Source: Luteimonas_C sp035250245 (lineage in GTDB: Bacteria > Pseudomonadota > Gammaproteobacteria > Xanthomonadales > Xanthomonadaceae). From it: a stretch of DNA of 64,000 bases. The notes under the pieces are model-generated. The model was not told the origin of the DNA. It made no database searches and was given only the letters and a program-made list of their open reading frames with translations. This document shows positions 1 through 8,858 of the stretch, one piece after another. How positions within the stretch are numbered: the stretch's first letter is position 1; each line of letters opens with the position of its first letter. The position numbers were made by a program, and so were the translations under genes. Where the stretch lies: NCBI GenBank assembly GCA_035250245.1, contig DATFFH010000045.1, forward strand, positions 37,494 through 101,493. Direction: 5' to 3'.

Positions 1-291
1 ATGTTTCCACTGCTGGTTGCCGTGCTCCAGCGCGGCCAGCAGCGCCGCCTGCAAGGTCACGAACAAGGGCAGCATCAGGAACGCCCACAGCACCAGCACG
101 CTCTGCGCGTACAGGGCCCAAGCCTGCCCAGGCGCGGGCGGCGGCTTGTTGCCCAACTGGACGAAATTCATCTGCAGCACGTAGACCGCCACCACCAGGG
201 CCGGCGCGATCAGGCACATCCATGCGGCCAGTGTGCCGCGGAGTTTGAGGAACTCCGCTGAAACGGCGCCGGAGAGGGAAGGGCGGCTCAT
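1..291 (-). CDS. ABC-2 type transporter permease, N-terminal part (cut by window edge)
   Basis: Read on the minus strand from the ATG at 291, the frame stays open to the window edge and gives the first 97 residues. A short cytoplasmic N-terminus is followed by a hydrophobic segment at about residues 25-43 and another at about 66-90, the pattern of an ABC-2 permease. The ATG overlaps the stop of the upstream ATPase gene in an ATGA, so the two are translationally coupled and very probably form one exporter. No substrate can be read from the fragment. The family call rests on hydrophobic pattern plus context. Confidence 0.75.
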   Translation of the reverse strand, partial: MSRPSLSGAVSAEFLKLRGTLAAWMCLIAPALVVAVYVLQMNFVQLGNKPPPAPGQAWALYAQSVLVLWAFLMLPLFVTLQAALLAALEHGNQQWKH

Positions 292-1202
292 CGCGCGGCC
301 TCGGCGGGCGCGGTCAAGTCGAAGAACAGGGTTTCCAAGGTGGGGCGCTCGCGGTGGAAGCTGCGGATCGGCGCTTGCGCGCTCACCAGCGCGCGCAATA
401 GTTCGGCGTCGTCGCGCAGTGGTTCGTGCACGATCACCGCGTCGGCGTCCGGATCGGGCTGCGCGCGTTCGCCCAGTTCGTGCAAGCGGCGCAATACGGC
501 ATCGGGCTGGTCGGTGCCCAGCATCAGCCGTCCGCGCAGACGTCCACGCAAGGCTTCGAGTTCGCCTTGGAAACGCAATCGGCCGGCTTGCAGCACGCCG
601 ATGTGGGTGGCGACCTGTTCGACTTCGGACAACAAATGGCTGGACAGGAAGATGGTGATGCCGCTGTGCGAGGCCAGGCTGCGGATCAAGGCGCGCATAT
701 CCTGCGTGCCGGCGGGATCCAGGCCGTTGCCGGGCTCGTCCAGGATCAATAGCCGCGGGCGGTTGAGCAGGGCCAGCGCCAAGCCCAGACGCTGCCGCAT
801 GCCGAGCGAATAGGCCGCGACTTTGCGTCCCGCGTCCGCGCTCAGGCCGACGCGTTCCAGCGCCTCGCCCACGCGTTCGCGCGGCGCGCCCAGCAGCCGG
901 CGCGCGACTTCCAGATTGTCGCGTCCGGTCAGATGCGGATACAGCGACGGCGATTCGACCAGCGAACCTACTTCGGTCAATGCGGCGGCGCGGCCTTTCA
1001 CGGTCTGTTCGCCGAAGATCGCGATGCTGCCTGCTTGCGGCCGCAGCAGTCCCAACAGAAGCCGGATCGTGGTGGTCTTACCCGCGCCGTTCGGGCCGAG
1101 GAAACCGTAAATGCCGCCCGCAGGCACGGCGAGGTCCAGATCGGCCACGCCGTGCGTGGCGTCGAAACGTCGGGTCAGCCCCAGCGTGCGTATCGCGTCC
1201 AT
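288..1202 (-). CDS. ABC transporter ATP-binding protein
   Basis: A 304-residue cytoplasmic ATPase that should power the membrane partner encoded immediately downstream. Walker A is GPNGAGKTT at residues 36-44, the signature helix is SLGMRQR at about 132-138, and Walker B is LLILDEP at 151-157. The signature is of the degenerate SLGMRQR type common in ABC-2 exporters such as bacitracin/lantibiotic-resistance and NatA-like ATPases. The roughly 80 residues after the nucleotide-binding domain match the C-terminal tail of that group. Stop and next start overlap by 4 bases. The substrate is unknown. Confidence 0.9.
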   Translation of the reverse strand: MDAIRTLGLTRRFDATHGVADLDLAVPAGGIYGFLGPNGAGKTTTIRLLLGLLRPQAGSIAIFGEQTVKGRAAALTEVGSLVESPSLYPHLTGRDNLEVARRLLGAPRERVGEALERVGLSADAGRKVAAYSLGMRQRLGLALALLNRPRLLILDEPGNGLDPAGTQDMRALIRSLASHSGITIFLSSHLLSEVEQVATHIGVLQAGRLRFQGELEALRGRLRGRLMLGTDQPDAVLRRLHELGERAQPDPDADAVIVHEPLRDDAELLRALVSAQAPIRSFHRERPTLETLFFDLTAPAEAAR

Positions 1203-1278
1203 GCGCTCAGTGTGCGCGGACGTGCGCTGCGGCGGATGGGCGCTAAGTCACTCCGACCAAAGTCACGAAGACGCTTTT

Positions 1279-1352
1279 GTAGAGTCGAGCCTTGCTCGAC
1301 TGCTTTTTCTCGGACGCCTGGCGAAGAGCAGGCGAGCAGGCTCGCCTCTACA
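1279..1352. repeat. Inverted-repeat element, family F (GTAGAGTCGAGC type)
   Basis: Left arm 1279-1305 and right arm 1327-1352. Each arm is itself a small palindrome of the form TAGAG-nnnGAGC-GCTCnnn. The arms differ slightly here (cga in one, gcg in the other). Related copies lie at 11252-11430 and 54041-54116. It fills the gap between the ABC ATPase start and the amidohydrolase stop and may act as a transcript end for the latter. Confidence 0.8.
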
Positions 1353-1354
1353 GA

Positions 1355-2635
1355 TCAAGGCCGCTTGTAGACGATGCCGTCCTTCATCACGAAGTCGACT
1401 TTCATGACATTGGCGATGTCCGCCACCGGATCGCCGGGCAGGGCGACGATGTCGGCGCGCTTGCCGGTTTCGATCACGCCCTGATCGTCCACACCCAGCA
1501 CTTCCGCGGCACGGATCGTCGCCGCCTGCAGCGCGTACGCCGCGGGCATGCCGGCTTCGACCATGTACAGGAATTCGCGCGCGTTGTCGCCGTGCGGGCC
1601 CACGCCCATGTCGGTGCCGAAGGCGATCTTGACGCCGGCTTTGTACGCATTCCCCGCGGTCTGCTGGATCTGCGCGCCGATGCGCGCCGCTTTGGGCCGC
1701 ACGATCTCGGGGAAATAGCCGTCGATCTTGGCTTTGTCCGCCACGAAGCGGCCGGCATAGATGGTCGGCACGTACCAGGTGCCTTTCTGCTTCATCAGCG
1801 ACATGACCTCGTCGGTCATCATGGTGCCGTGCTCGATGCTGGTGACGCCGCCCAGCACGGCGCGCTTCATGCCTTCGGTGCCGTGCGCGTGCGCGGCGAC
1901 TTTGTAGCCGTAATCCTTCGCCGTATCGACGATGGCCTTCACTTCTTCCACGGTGAATTGCGGCGCGTCGCCGGACTTCGCGTAGGACAGCACGCCGCCG
2001 GTGGCGGTGATCTTGATCACGTCGCTGCCGTCCTTGTAGCGCTGGCGCACGGCCTGGCGGGCGTCTTCGATCGAATTGATCACGCCCTCGGTCGGGCCGG
2101 GCGGGCCGAGCAGGTGCGAGAGTTCGGAGTTGTAGCCGTTGGTGGGATCGGCATGGCCGCCGGTGGTCGCTATGGATTTGCCCGCGGCGAAGATCCGCGG
2201 CCCGCGCACCAGGCCTTGGTTGACCGCGTCGCGCAGGTGCGGCGCCACTTCGCCGCCCAGGTCGCGCACGCTGGTGAAACCGGCCAACAGGGTCTTTTCA
2301 GCGTAGCCGACGCTGCGGAACGCGAAGTCCACATCGTCCAGGCGGAAGCCTTCCGAATAGCTCTGAGGGCTGGATTGCGAGCCCAGATGCACGTGCAGGT
2401 CGGTCCAACCGGGCAGGCAGGTACGCCCGGCGAGGACGATCGACTCGGTACCGTCCGCCAACTTGGCGCGACCCGGGATCACGTCGGCGATCTTGCCGTC
2501 GCGGATCAGCAGCGTGTGCTCGCCCAGCACTTTGCCGCTGCGGCTGTCGAACAGACGCTCGCAGTGCAGGGCGGTATCGGCGGCCTGGGCGGGCAGCGCG
2601 GCCAGGGAGATCAGAACGGCGGCGAGGGTTTTCAT
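1355..2635 (-). CDS. Exported metal-dependent amidohydrolase
   Basis: 426 residues from the ATG at 2635, chosen because it opens with a clear signal peptide (about 19 residues ending in AQA). The frame runs 37 codons further upstream into a repeat and that part is not credible. Amidohydrolase-superfamily features are the HVH metal motif at 81-83, a lysine in DVIKITATGG, later histidines in AAHAHG and IEHG, and the aspartate in FGTDMG. It resembles the imidazolonepropionase-like/Xaa-Pro dipeptidase (prolidase-type) exported amidohydrolases. The expected reaction is hydrolysis of an amide or dipeptide in the periplasm; the substrate cannot be read. It is divergent from leuS, with a repeat pair in the gap. 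Confidence 0.85.
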   Translation of the reverse strand: MKTLAAVLISLAALPAQAADTALHCERLFDSRSGKVLGEHTLLIRDGKIADVIPGRAKLADGTESIVLAGRTCLPGWTDLHVHLGSQSSPQSYSEGFRLDDVDFAFRSVGYAEKTLLAGFTSVRDLGGEVAPHLRDAVNQGLVRGPRIFAAGKSIATTGGHADPTNGYNSELSHLLGPPGPTEGVINSIEDARQAVRQRYKDGSDVIKITATGGVLSYAKSGDAPQFTVEEVKAIVDTAKDYGYKVAAHAHGTEGMKRAVLGGVTSIEHGTMMTDEVMSLMKQKGTWYVPTIYAGRFVADKAKIDGYFPEIVRPKAARIGAQIQQTAGNAYKAGVKIAFGTDMGVGPHGDNAREFLYMVEAGMPAAYALQAATIRAAEVLGVDDQGVIETGKRADIVALPGDPVADIANVMKVDFVMKDGIVYKRP

Positions 2636-2683
2636 GGTGCCGAGCGTAGCCGGGTCGCATGGGTTCCGAAACTGCACATGGTC

Positions 2684-2834
2684 GTAGGGTGGGCCTTGGC
2701 CCACCATCGCCATATCCGGCTGCGACGAACAATCAACGAAGCCCACCGGGTGGCTGTTTCGCCACCCGGAGACTGTTTCGGCGGTACGTTCGTCGCGGGG
2801 CGGGATGGCAATGGTGGGCCAAGGCCCACCCTAC
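2684..2834. repeat. Inverted-repeat pair, family B (GTAGGGTGGGCC type)
   Basis: Arm 2684-2713 and its reverse complement 2805-2834 face each other across about 90 bases of unrelated sequence. Each arm contains its own palindrome (GGGCCTTGGCCC). Other copies are at 32216-32345, 36169-36288 and 40089-40221. It occupies most of the divergent amidohydrolase/leuS gap, so promoters of both genes must lie within or beside it. Confidence 0.85.
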
Positions 2835-2884
2835 GTTGGCGGACTTTTGTGCGCTGCGGTAGGCTTGCCGGTCCTGTCCAGCCG

Positions 2885-5656
2885 ATGTTTCCCGTGTCGA
2901 ACGCGCCCGCCCAGCCAGACGCCGCCCCCGAGCCGGCCTACCAGCCCGCCGCCGTCGAATCCGCCGCCCAGGCTTTCTGGGCCAGGACCGGCGCGTTCGA
3001 AGCCAAGGAAAACGATCCGCGGCCGAAGTTCTATTGCCTGTCGATGCTGCCGTACCCGTCCGGCGCGCTGCACATGGGCCACGTGCGCAACTACACCATC
3101 GGCGACGTGATCAGCCGCTACCAGCGCATGACCGGCAAGAACGTGCTGCAGCCGATGGGCTGGGACGCGTTCGGCCTGCCCGCCGAGAACGCCGCGATCA
3201 AGAACAAGACCGCGCCGGCGAAATGGACCTACGCCAACATCGACCACATGCGTGCGCAGCTGCAGACGATGGGCTATGCGATCGACTGGACTCGCGAGTT
3301 CGCCACCTGCAAGCCCGACTACTACGTCCACGAACAGCGCATGTTCGTGCGGCTGATGAAGAAGGGCCTGGCCTACCGCAAGAACAGCGTGGTGAATTGG
3401 GATCCGGTCGACCAGACCGTGCTGGCCAACGAGCAGGTGATCGACGGCCGCGGCTGGCGCAGCGGCGCGGTGGTGGAGAAGCGCGAGATCCCGCAGTGGT
3501 TCCTGAAGATCACCGATTACGCGCAGGAATTGCTCGACGGCCTGGACGCATTGCCCGGCTGGCCGGATTCGGTCAAGACCATGCAGCGCAACTGGATCGG
3601 GCGCAGCGAGGGCTTGGAATTCTCGTTCGACGTCGAGGACAGCCAGGACAAGCTGGCGGTATTCACCACGCGTCCCGACACGCTGATGGGCGTCACCTTC
3701 ATTTCGATCGCCGCCGAGCATCCGCTGGCGCAGAAAGCCGCGCACAGCGATCCCGATCTGGCCGCGTTCATCGCCGAACTGCGCAAGGGCGGCGTTTCCG
3801 AGGCGGAACTGGAAACCCAGGCCAAGCGCGGCATGGACACCGGCCTGCGCGCGGTCCACCCGGTCACCGGCGAAAAGCTGCCGATCTTCGTGGCCAATTT
3901 CGTGCTGATGGGTTACGGCACCGGCGCGGTGATGGCGGTGCCCGGGCACGACCAGCGCGATTGGGAATTCGCCCAGGCCTACCAGTTGCCGATCAAAATG
4001 GTGATCGTGCCCGACGAAGTGCGCGATGCCTTGGCTGAAATCTCCAGCCACGTCGCCAACCACGACGACCCGATGCGCGCCGCGCTGGGCGAAAGCGGGG
4101 CGATCGACGTGTACGACACCGGCGCGGCTGTGCAGGTGGTGGAGGAATTCCAGCGCCGGATCGCCGAAGAAGCCGCCTGGACCGAGCGCGGCTGGCTGGT
4201 CAATTCCGGCGAATTCGACGGCATGGATTATCAGCAGTCGTTCGACGCCTTGGCGGCCCGCTTCGAAGCCGAAGGCCGCGGCACGCGTCGGGTGAACTAC
4301 CGCTTGCGCGACTGGGGCGTATCGCGCCAGCGCTACTGGGGCTGCCCGATTCCGGTGATCTATTGCCCGAATTGCGATGCGGTACCGGTGCCTGAAGATC
4401 AATTGCCCGTCGTGCTACCCGAAGACGTGGCGGACGCGTTCGCCAAAGGCGCGGTGCAATCGCCGATCAAGGCCGATCCGGCATGGCGCAAGACCGTCTG
4501 CCCGCAATGCGGCGCGGCGGCCGAGCGCGAGACCGACACCTTCGACACTTTCATGGAATCCAGTTGGTACTACGCCCGCTACACCTCGCCGGGCGCGGCC
4601 GACATGATCGACGATCGCGCGCGCTACTGGCTGCCGGTGGACCAGTACATCGGCGGCATCGAGCACGCGATCCTGCATCTGATGTATTTCCGCTTCTACC
4701 ACAAGCTGCTGCGCGACGCGGGCATGGTGGACAGCGACGAACCGGCACGGAACCTGCTGTGCCAGGGCATGGTGCTGGCTGATACGTTTTATCGCGAAAA
4801 CCCCGACGGCTCGAAGGATTGGTTCAATCCAGCCAATGTCGAAGTCGAGCGCGATGAGCGCGGGCGTGTAGTCGGCGCGAAATTGATAACGGACGATCAA
4901 CCGGTTCACGTGGGCGGCGTCGAAAAGATGTCGAAAGGCAAGAACAACGGCGTCGATCCGCAGCTGATGGTCGACAAGTACGGCGCCGACACCGTGCGCC
5001 TGTTCTCGATGTTCGCCGCGCCGCCTGACCAGTCGCTGGAATGGAACGAAGCCGGCGTGGAAGGCATGGCCCGTTTCCTGCGCCGGCTGTGGAACCAGAT
5101 CGAACGGCATGCGGCCGACGGCGCCGCTCCGGCGCTGGATGCGGCGGCGCTGACGCCGCCGCAGAAAACGCTGCGCCGCCAATTGCACGAAGCGATCCAG
5201 AAGGTCGGCGACGATTACGGCCGCCGCCACAGTTTCAACACCGCCATCGCCGCGGTGATGGAATTGCTGAACCACGTGTCCAAGTTCGACGACGTCAGTC
5301 CGAACGGGCGCGCCCTGCGCCAGCAGGCGTTCGAAGCGATGGCGCTGATGCTCAATCCGATCACGCCGCACGCCAGCCATGCGCTGTGGCAGAAGCTGGG
5401 CCATGCCGAGACATTGCTGGAAAACGTACCGTTCCCGCAGGCCGATGCGTCGGCGATGGCGCGCGATGCGGTGACGCTGGCGGTGCAGGTGAACGGCAAG
5501 CTGCGCGGCACGATCGAAGTGGCCGTGGATGCGCCGCGCGAGACGATCGAAGCCTTGGCCCTGGCCGAAAGCAACGTTGCCAAGTTCCTGGAAGGGCAGG
5601 CGGTGCGCAAGGTCATCCTGGTGCCGGGCAAAGTGGTCAATATCGTCGCGGCTTGA
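2885..5656 (+). CDS. leuS: Leucyl-tRNA synthetase
   Basis: Cytoplasmic class Ia synthetase charging tRNA-Leu. The open frame begins at 1292, but the real start is the ATG at 2885. That gives 923 residues, about 60 longer than the E. coli enzyme, partly through a Pro/Ala-rich N-terminal tail of some 25 residues. HMGH (HIGH motif) is at 63-66, an editing domain lies in the middle, and the second catalytic loop is KMSKG at 681-685, where KMSKS is usual. The C-terminus ends in the usual tRNA-binding domain (VNGKLRG, KVILVPGKVVNIV). It heads the leuS-lptE-holA-nadD cluster typical of gammaproteobacteria. Confidence 0.97.
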   Translation: MFPVSNAPAQPDAAPEPAYQPAAVESAAQAFWARTGAFEAKENDPRPKFYCLSMLPYPSGALHMGHVRNYTIGDVISRYQRMTGKNVLQPMGWDAFGLPAENAAIKNKTAPAKWTYANIDHMRAQLQTMGYAIDWTREFATCKPDYYVHEQRMFVRLMKKGLAYRKNSVVNWDPVDQTVLANEQVIDGRGWRSGAVVEKREIPQWFLKITDYAQELLDGLDALPGWPDSVKTMQRNWIGRSEGLEFSFDVEDSQDKLAVFTTRPDTLMGVTFISIAAEHPLAQKAAHSDPDLAAFIAELRKGGVSEAELETQAKRGMDTGLRAVHPVTGEKLPIFVANFVLMGYGTGAVMAVPGHDQRDWEFAQAYQLPIKMVIVPDEVRDALAEISSHVANHDDPMRAALGESGAIDVYDTGAAVQVVEEFQRRIAEEAAWTERGWLVNSGEFDGMDYQQSFDALAARFEAEGRGTRRVNYRLRDWGVSRQRYWGCPIPVIYCPNCDAVPVPEDQLPVVLPEDVADAFAKGAVQSPIKADPAWRKTVCPQCGAAAERETDTFDTFMESSWYYARYTSPGAADMIDDRARYWLPVDQYIGGIEHAILHLMYFRFYHKLLRDAGMVDSDEPARNLLCQGMVLADTFYRENPDGSKDWFNPANVEVERDERGRVVGAKLITDDQPVHVGGVEKMSKGKNNGVDPQLMVDKYGADTVRLFSMFAAPPDQSLEWNEAGVEGMARFLRRLWNQIERHAADGAAPALDAAALTPPQKTLRRQLHEAIQKVGDDYGRRHSFNTAIAAVMELLNHVSKFDDVSPNGRALRQQAFEAMALMLNPITPHASHALWQKLGHAETLLENVPFPQADASAMARDAVTLAVQVNGKLRGTIEVAVDAPRETIEALALAESNVAKFLEGQAVRKVILVPGKVVNIVAA

Positions 5657-5666
5657 CGCGCGATTT

Positions 5667-5738
5667 TGTGGGAGCGGCTTCAGCCGCGAGCTTTGCTTCC
5701 GGGCGACCGAAGAGCTCGCGGCTGAAGCCGCTCCCACA
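5667..5738. repeat. Inverted-repeat element, family A (GGAGCGGCTT type)
   Basis: Perfect 26-base arms at 5667-5692 and 5713-5738 around a 20-base loop. The arm contains the palindrome GGCTTCAGCC followed by GCGAGCT. This is the most frequent family in the window (nine copies). It lies between leuS and lptE. Confidence 0.9.
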
Positions 5739-5844
5739 CGCAGTCCCGGTCGTCCGCGCCAGCCTGGCGTCCGCCTGAAGCGATCCTCAGCGCCCGCCCG
5801 CCGCGCTATTGATGCCCGGATCGCCCTCGTCCAGACTGGCGGGC

Positions 5845-6429
5845 ATGATCCGACCCCTTCATGCCGTTTCCGCCGCCGTTCTGGCTCTCGCCCTGTCTGC
5901 CTGCGGCTTCCATCTGCGCAACGCCGTGACGTTGCCCGAAGACCTTGGCCCGGTGCGCGTGGTGTCGTCGGACCCGTACAGCCCGCTGAACCAGGCGCTG
6001 GCGCAGGCACTGTCGCGGATCGGCGCTCCAGCCCCGGCCGAGAACGCCACCGAGGCGGCGACGCTCGAGGTGATCTCCGAAAAATGGGGCAGCCGCCCGA
6101 TCAGCATCGACGAACTCGGCCGCGCGCAGGAATATTCGCTGCGCTACGCCGTGGTGTTCGGCCTGCGCGCGGCCAACGGCGACGACGTGGTGCCGCAGCA
6201 GACGATCGAGCTTTCGCGCGACTACATCTCCTCGCCGACCAACCCCACTGGATCCGAAGGCGAGCAGGAACTGCTGGCCAAGGAAATGCGACGCGAAATG
6301 GTCGCCAGCATCCTGCGACGCATCGACGCCTCGGAGCGTGCCACCGAGCCGCCGGCGCGGCAATCCCCGGAATCGCCCGCGTCGCAGCCCGACGCATCGC
6401 CGGTGCCGGGCCAAACCGCGAATCCCTGA
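5845..6429 (+). CDS. lptE: LPS-assembly lipoprotein LptE
   Basis: Outer-membrane lipoprotein that plugs LptD and helps insert LPS into the outer leaflet. The start is the ATG at 5845, not the upstream one at 5809, because it places a normal lipoprotein signal before the lipobox LSAC (Cys20). The processed protein starts CGFHLR, the hallmark of the family. 194 residues; the tail after about residue 165 is Pro/Ser/Ala-rich and probably disordered. Its TGA overlaps the holA ATG by one base (TGATG), which matches the conserved lptE-holA pairing. Confidence 0.95.
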   Translation: MIRPLHAVSAAVLALALSACGFHLRNAVTLPEDLGPVRVVSSDPYSPLNQALAQALSRIGAPAPAENATEAATLEVISEKWGSRPISIDELGRAQEYSLRYAVVFGLRAANGDDVVPQQTIELSRDYISSPTNPTGSEGEQELLAKEMRREMVASILRRIDASERATEPPARQSPESPASQPDASPVPGQTANP

Positions 6430-7463
6430 TGGAATTGACGCCGGAACGGCTGGCGGCGCAGCTAGGAGCCGAACCGCTGCGGCCGGCTTACCTGATCGCG
6501 GGTCCCGAACCGCTCCGCGTGCTGGAAGCCGCGGATGCTTTGCGCCAGCAAGCGCGCGCGCAAGGTTATGCCGAACGCGAAGTGTTCGAAGCCGAAGGCA
6601 ATCAGCGCGAGCCCGACTGGGATGCACTGTACGCCAGCTTGTCCGCGCCGGGTCTGTTCAGCGCACGCCGCCTGATCGAACTGCGCTTGCCCACCGGCAA
6701 GCCCGGCAAACAGGGCGCGGAACTGATTTCCGATTTCTGCGCCGATCCGGCGCCGGATGTTTCGCTCGCGGTCATCGCCGGAGAGTGGAGCAAATCGCAC
6801 GCCGGCAAATGGAGCGAAGCGATCGGCCGGATCGGCCACGTCGTCGTCGCATGGGCGGTGAAGCCGCACGAGATGCCGGATTGGATCGAGCGCCGTTTGC
6901 GCGCGCGTGGCCTGCGCGCCGATCGCGAAGCGGTGCAGAGCCTGAGCGACCGCGTCGAGGGCAATCTGCTGGCGGCGGCCCAGGAAATCGACAAGCTGGC
7001 GCTGCTCAGCGACGGCCAGCCGCTGGACGCCGCGCGCATGGAAGCTCTGGTCGCCGATGCGGCGCGCTACGACGTGTTCCGCCTGGTCGATGCGGCCATG
7101 AACGGCCAGCCTGCGCATGTCTCGCGCATGCTCGCCGGCCTGCGCGCCGAGGGCGAAGCCGTGCCCGGCCTGCTGGGCATGGTGGTGATGGAACTGCAAC
7201 GCGCCGCGGCGCTTGCGAGGGTGCAGGAACGCGGCGGCAATCTCGCCGCCGAATTCAAGGCGCAGCGGATCTGGGAATCGAAGCAGGCGCTGTACCGGCG
7301 TGCATTGCAGCGGCACGCGGCGTCGCGTTGGGAGCGCTTCGTGGCGCGTGCGGGTCAGGTCGACCGGATGGCGAAAGGGCGCGCCGCGGGCGACGCCTGG
7401 CAGGCATTGGAGCGCTTGCTCCTGGCCGTCGCCGAGCCGCGGGCGACGGCGTTGCTGGCGTGA
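6429..7463 (+). CDS. holA: DNA polymerase III delta subunit
   Basis: 344 residues, the same length as E. coli HolA. Delta is the clamp-loader subunit that opens the beta sliding clamp. The N-terminus (PAYLIAGPEPLRVLEAADALR) and the block SLSAPGLFSARRLIELR match the family, and the C-terminal helical collar follows. The start is fixed by the one-base overlap with lptE. Its partner polymerase subunit DnaE is encoded in the same window at 36.5-40 kb. Confidence 0.96.
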   Translation: MELTPERLAAQLGAEPLRPAYLIAGPEPLRVLEAADALRQQARAQGYAEREVFEAEGNQREPDWDALYASLSAPGLFSARRLIELRLPTGKPGKQGAELISDFCADPAPDVSLAVIAGEWSKSHAGKWSEAIGRIGHVVVAWAVKPHEMPDWIERRLRARGLRADREAVQSLSDRVEGNLLAAAQEIDKLALLSDGQPLDAARMEALVADAARYDVFRLVDAAMNGQPAHVSRMLAGLRAEGEAVPGLLGMVVMELQRAAALARVQERGGNLAAEFKAQRIWESKQALYRRALQRHAASRWERFVARAGQVDRMAKGRAAGDAWQALERLLLAVAEPRATALLA

Positions 7464-7495
7464 TCGGCATTATTCCGGCCAGCGACGGCTGTTCC

Positions 7496-7591
7496 TCCCC
7501 CTTTGAAAAAGGGGGATCGAGGGGGATTTGCTTTTGCTCTTGCGTGGAAAAGCAAAAGCAAATCCCCCGTAGCCCCCTTTTTCAAAGGGGG
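7496..7591. repeat. Inverted-repeat element, family D (CCCCTTTGAAAAAGGGG type)
   Basis: Left arm 7496-7531 and right arm 7557-7591. Each arm holds the short palindrome CCCCCTTTGAAAAAGGGGG followed by a G/C-run tail. It separates holA from nadD. Related copies are at 10531-10641 and, reduced to one hairpin, at 24091-24111. Confidence 0.8.
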
Positions 7592-7623
7592 CAACAGCAA
7601 CAGCAACGGCAGGCGACGCCGGA

Positions 7624-8301
7624 ATGATGCGAGCCGTGCCGCTGCGGGTGCTCTACGGCGGCACCTTCGACCCCGTCCACAACGGCCATCTCGCCGTCGC
7701 CCGTCACGCGCGCGACGCGCTCGCGGCCGAGGTGCATCTGATGCCCGCCGCCGATCCGCCGCACAAAGGCCCGACCCACGCCGGCGCGGAACAGCGCGCG
7801 GCGATGCTGGCGCTGGCGATCGGCCACGAATCCGGTTTGCGCATCGACCTGCGCGAACTACGCCGCAAAGGCCCGTCCTACACCATCGACACTTTGCGCG
7901 AACTGCGCGCCGAACTCGGCACCGAAGCGCGGATCGCTTTGCTTGTCGGCGCCGACAGCTTCCTGGCGCTGCCTACTTGGCGCTCCTGGCGCGAATTGTT
8001 CGATTACGCCCATTTCGTCGTGGCGGAGCGGCCCGGCAACGGGCTCGCGAGCAAGTTGCCGGATGAGCTGACGCCGGTCGCTGACGGCCGCTGGGCCGAT
8101 TCTCCTGCAGGTCTTCGCCGGACGCCGGCGGGCCGGATTTGGCGAATGGAGCAGCCTCTGCATCCTGAATCGGCGAGCGAAATCCGGCGTCGGATCCGGG
8201 CCGGAGAACCCTGGCGCGACCAGTTGCCGACGCCGGTGGCGGCCTATATCGCCGATAACGGGCTGTACGAAGCCCGAACCGTCACATCCGGTCCGTTATA
8301 A
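7624..8301 (+). CDS. nadD: Nicotinate-nucleotide adenylyltransferase
   Basis: Joins ATP and nicotinate mononucleotide to give deamido-NAD in NAD synthesis. 225 residues. The nucleotidyltransferase signature GGTFDPVHNGHL is at about 12-23, DPPHK follows, and the C-terminal block ISATEIR-like SASEIRRRI is present. Two consecutive ATGs (7624, 7627) are equally possible starts. It sits between holA and rsfS as in most gammaproteobacteria. Confidence 0.96.
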   Translation: MMRAVPLRVLYGGTFDPVHNGHLAVARHARDALAAEVHLMPAADPPHKGPTHAGAEQRAAMLALAIGHESGLRIDLRELRRKGPSYTIDTLRELRAELGTEARIALLVGADSFLALPTWRSWRELFDYAHFVVAERPGNGLASKLPDELTPVADGRWADSPAGLRRTPAGRIWRMEQPLHPESASEIRRRIRAGEPWRDQLPTPVAAYIADNGLYEARTVTSGPL

Positions 8302-8302
8302 T
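8297..8302 (+). promoter_or_regulatory. Possible -10 box (TATAAT) before rsfS
   Basis: A perfect TATAAT overlaps the stop codon of nadD, 30 bases before the rsfS start. No recognisable -35 box is present 16-18 bases upstream, so this is only a candidate. Confidence 0.3.
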
Positions 8303-8331
8303 CCCTGCGTAATTCCCGGAGCCGATAGCCC

Positions 8332-8739
8332 TTGACCAGCCCCGCGCAAGTCATCAAGACCCGCCTTCCCAACCCGCCGCCGCCCGTACCTGTTCTGCTG
8401 AAACAGGTCCATTCCGCCCTCGAAGACATCAAGGCCCGCGATACGGTCGAGATCGACGTGCGCGGCAAGACCAGCGTCTGCGATTTCATGATCGTCACCT
8501 CGGGCACGTCCACCCGCCACGTCAAATCGATCGCCGACGAAGTGGTGCGTTTCGCCAAGAAGCTCGACCTGCAGCCGCTGGGCGTGGAAGGCGAGCGCGA
8601 GGCCGAGTGGGTACTGGTCGACCTCGGCGATGTGGTCGTGCACGTCATGCTGCCGCGGGTGCGCGAGTTCTACGCGCTGGAGCGGCTGTGGACGGTCGGC
8701 GACCAGCCGCCGGAAACCGAATCCGAAGACCGCCTTTGA
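8332..8739 (+). CDS. rsfS: Ribosomal silencing factor RsfS
   Basis: Binds uL14 of the 50S subunit and blocks subunit joining when nutrients are scarce. 135 residues, longer at the N-terminus than E. coli RsfS (105). Start: no ATG exists near the conserved N-terminus, so TTG at 8332 is taken, with GGAG about 11 bases upstream. Family motifs seen are the central SVCDFMIVTSGTSTRHVK and the C-terminal GEREAEWVLVDLGDVVVH. The usual next gene, rlmH, is displaced about 2 kb by the PhoX-like gene on the other strand. Confidence 0.94.
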   Translation: MTSPAQVIKTRLPNPPPPVPVLLKQVHSALEDIKARDTVEIDVRGKTSVCDFMIVTSGTSTRHVKSIADEVVRFAKKLDLQPLGVEGEREAEWVLVDLGDVVVHVMLPRVREFYALERLWTVGDQPPETESEDRL

Positions 8740-8742
8740 TCT

Positions 8743-8817
8743 CGTAGGTGCGAATTCATTCGCACGCTTTTTGTCGGATATCGAAAATCAAAGCGTGCGA
8801 ATGAATTCGCACCTACG
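8743..8817. repeat. Inverted-repeat element, family H (GTAGGTGCGAATTC type)
   Basis: Arms 8743-8771 and 8790-8817 are near-perfect reverse complements; each contains the palindrome GTGCGAATTCATTCGCAC. It is the only copy of this family in the window and lies just after rsfS. Confidence 0.85.
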
Positions 8818-8846
8818 AAAAACAACGGCGCCGGCGGCGCCGTTGT
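8816..8846 (-). terminator. Rho-independent terminator of the PhoX-like gene
   Basis: Arms 8822-8832 and 8836-8846 form an 11-bp GC-rich stem with a 3-base loop. Read on the minus strand the hairpin is followed by a run of five Ts (8817-8821). It sits 13 bases after the stop of the minus-strand gene. Confidence 0.75.
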
Positions 8847-8858
8847 CGTTTCCAAGGC

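Noticed and set aside
1292..2884. Open frame continuing 531 codons upstream of leuS
   Set aside because: It runs antisense through the amidohydrolase gene and a repeat and has no family match; the LeuRS N-terminus starts at 2885. It is a high-GC shadow frame.
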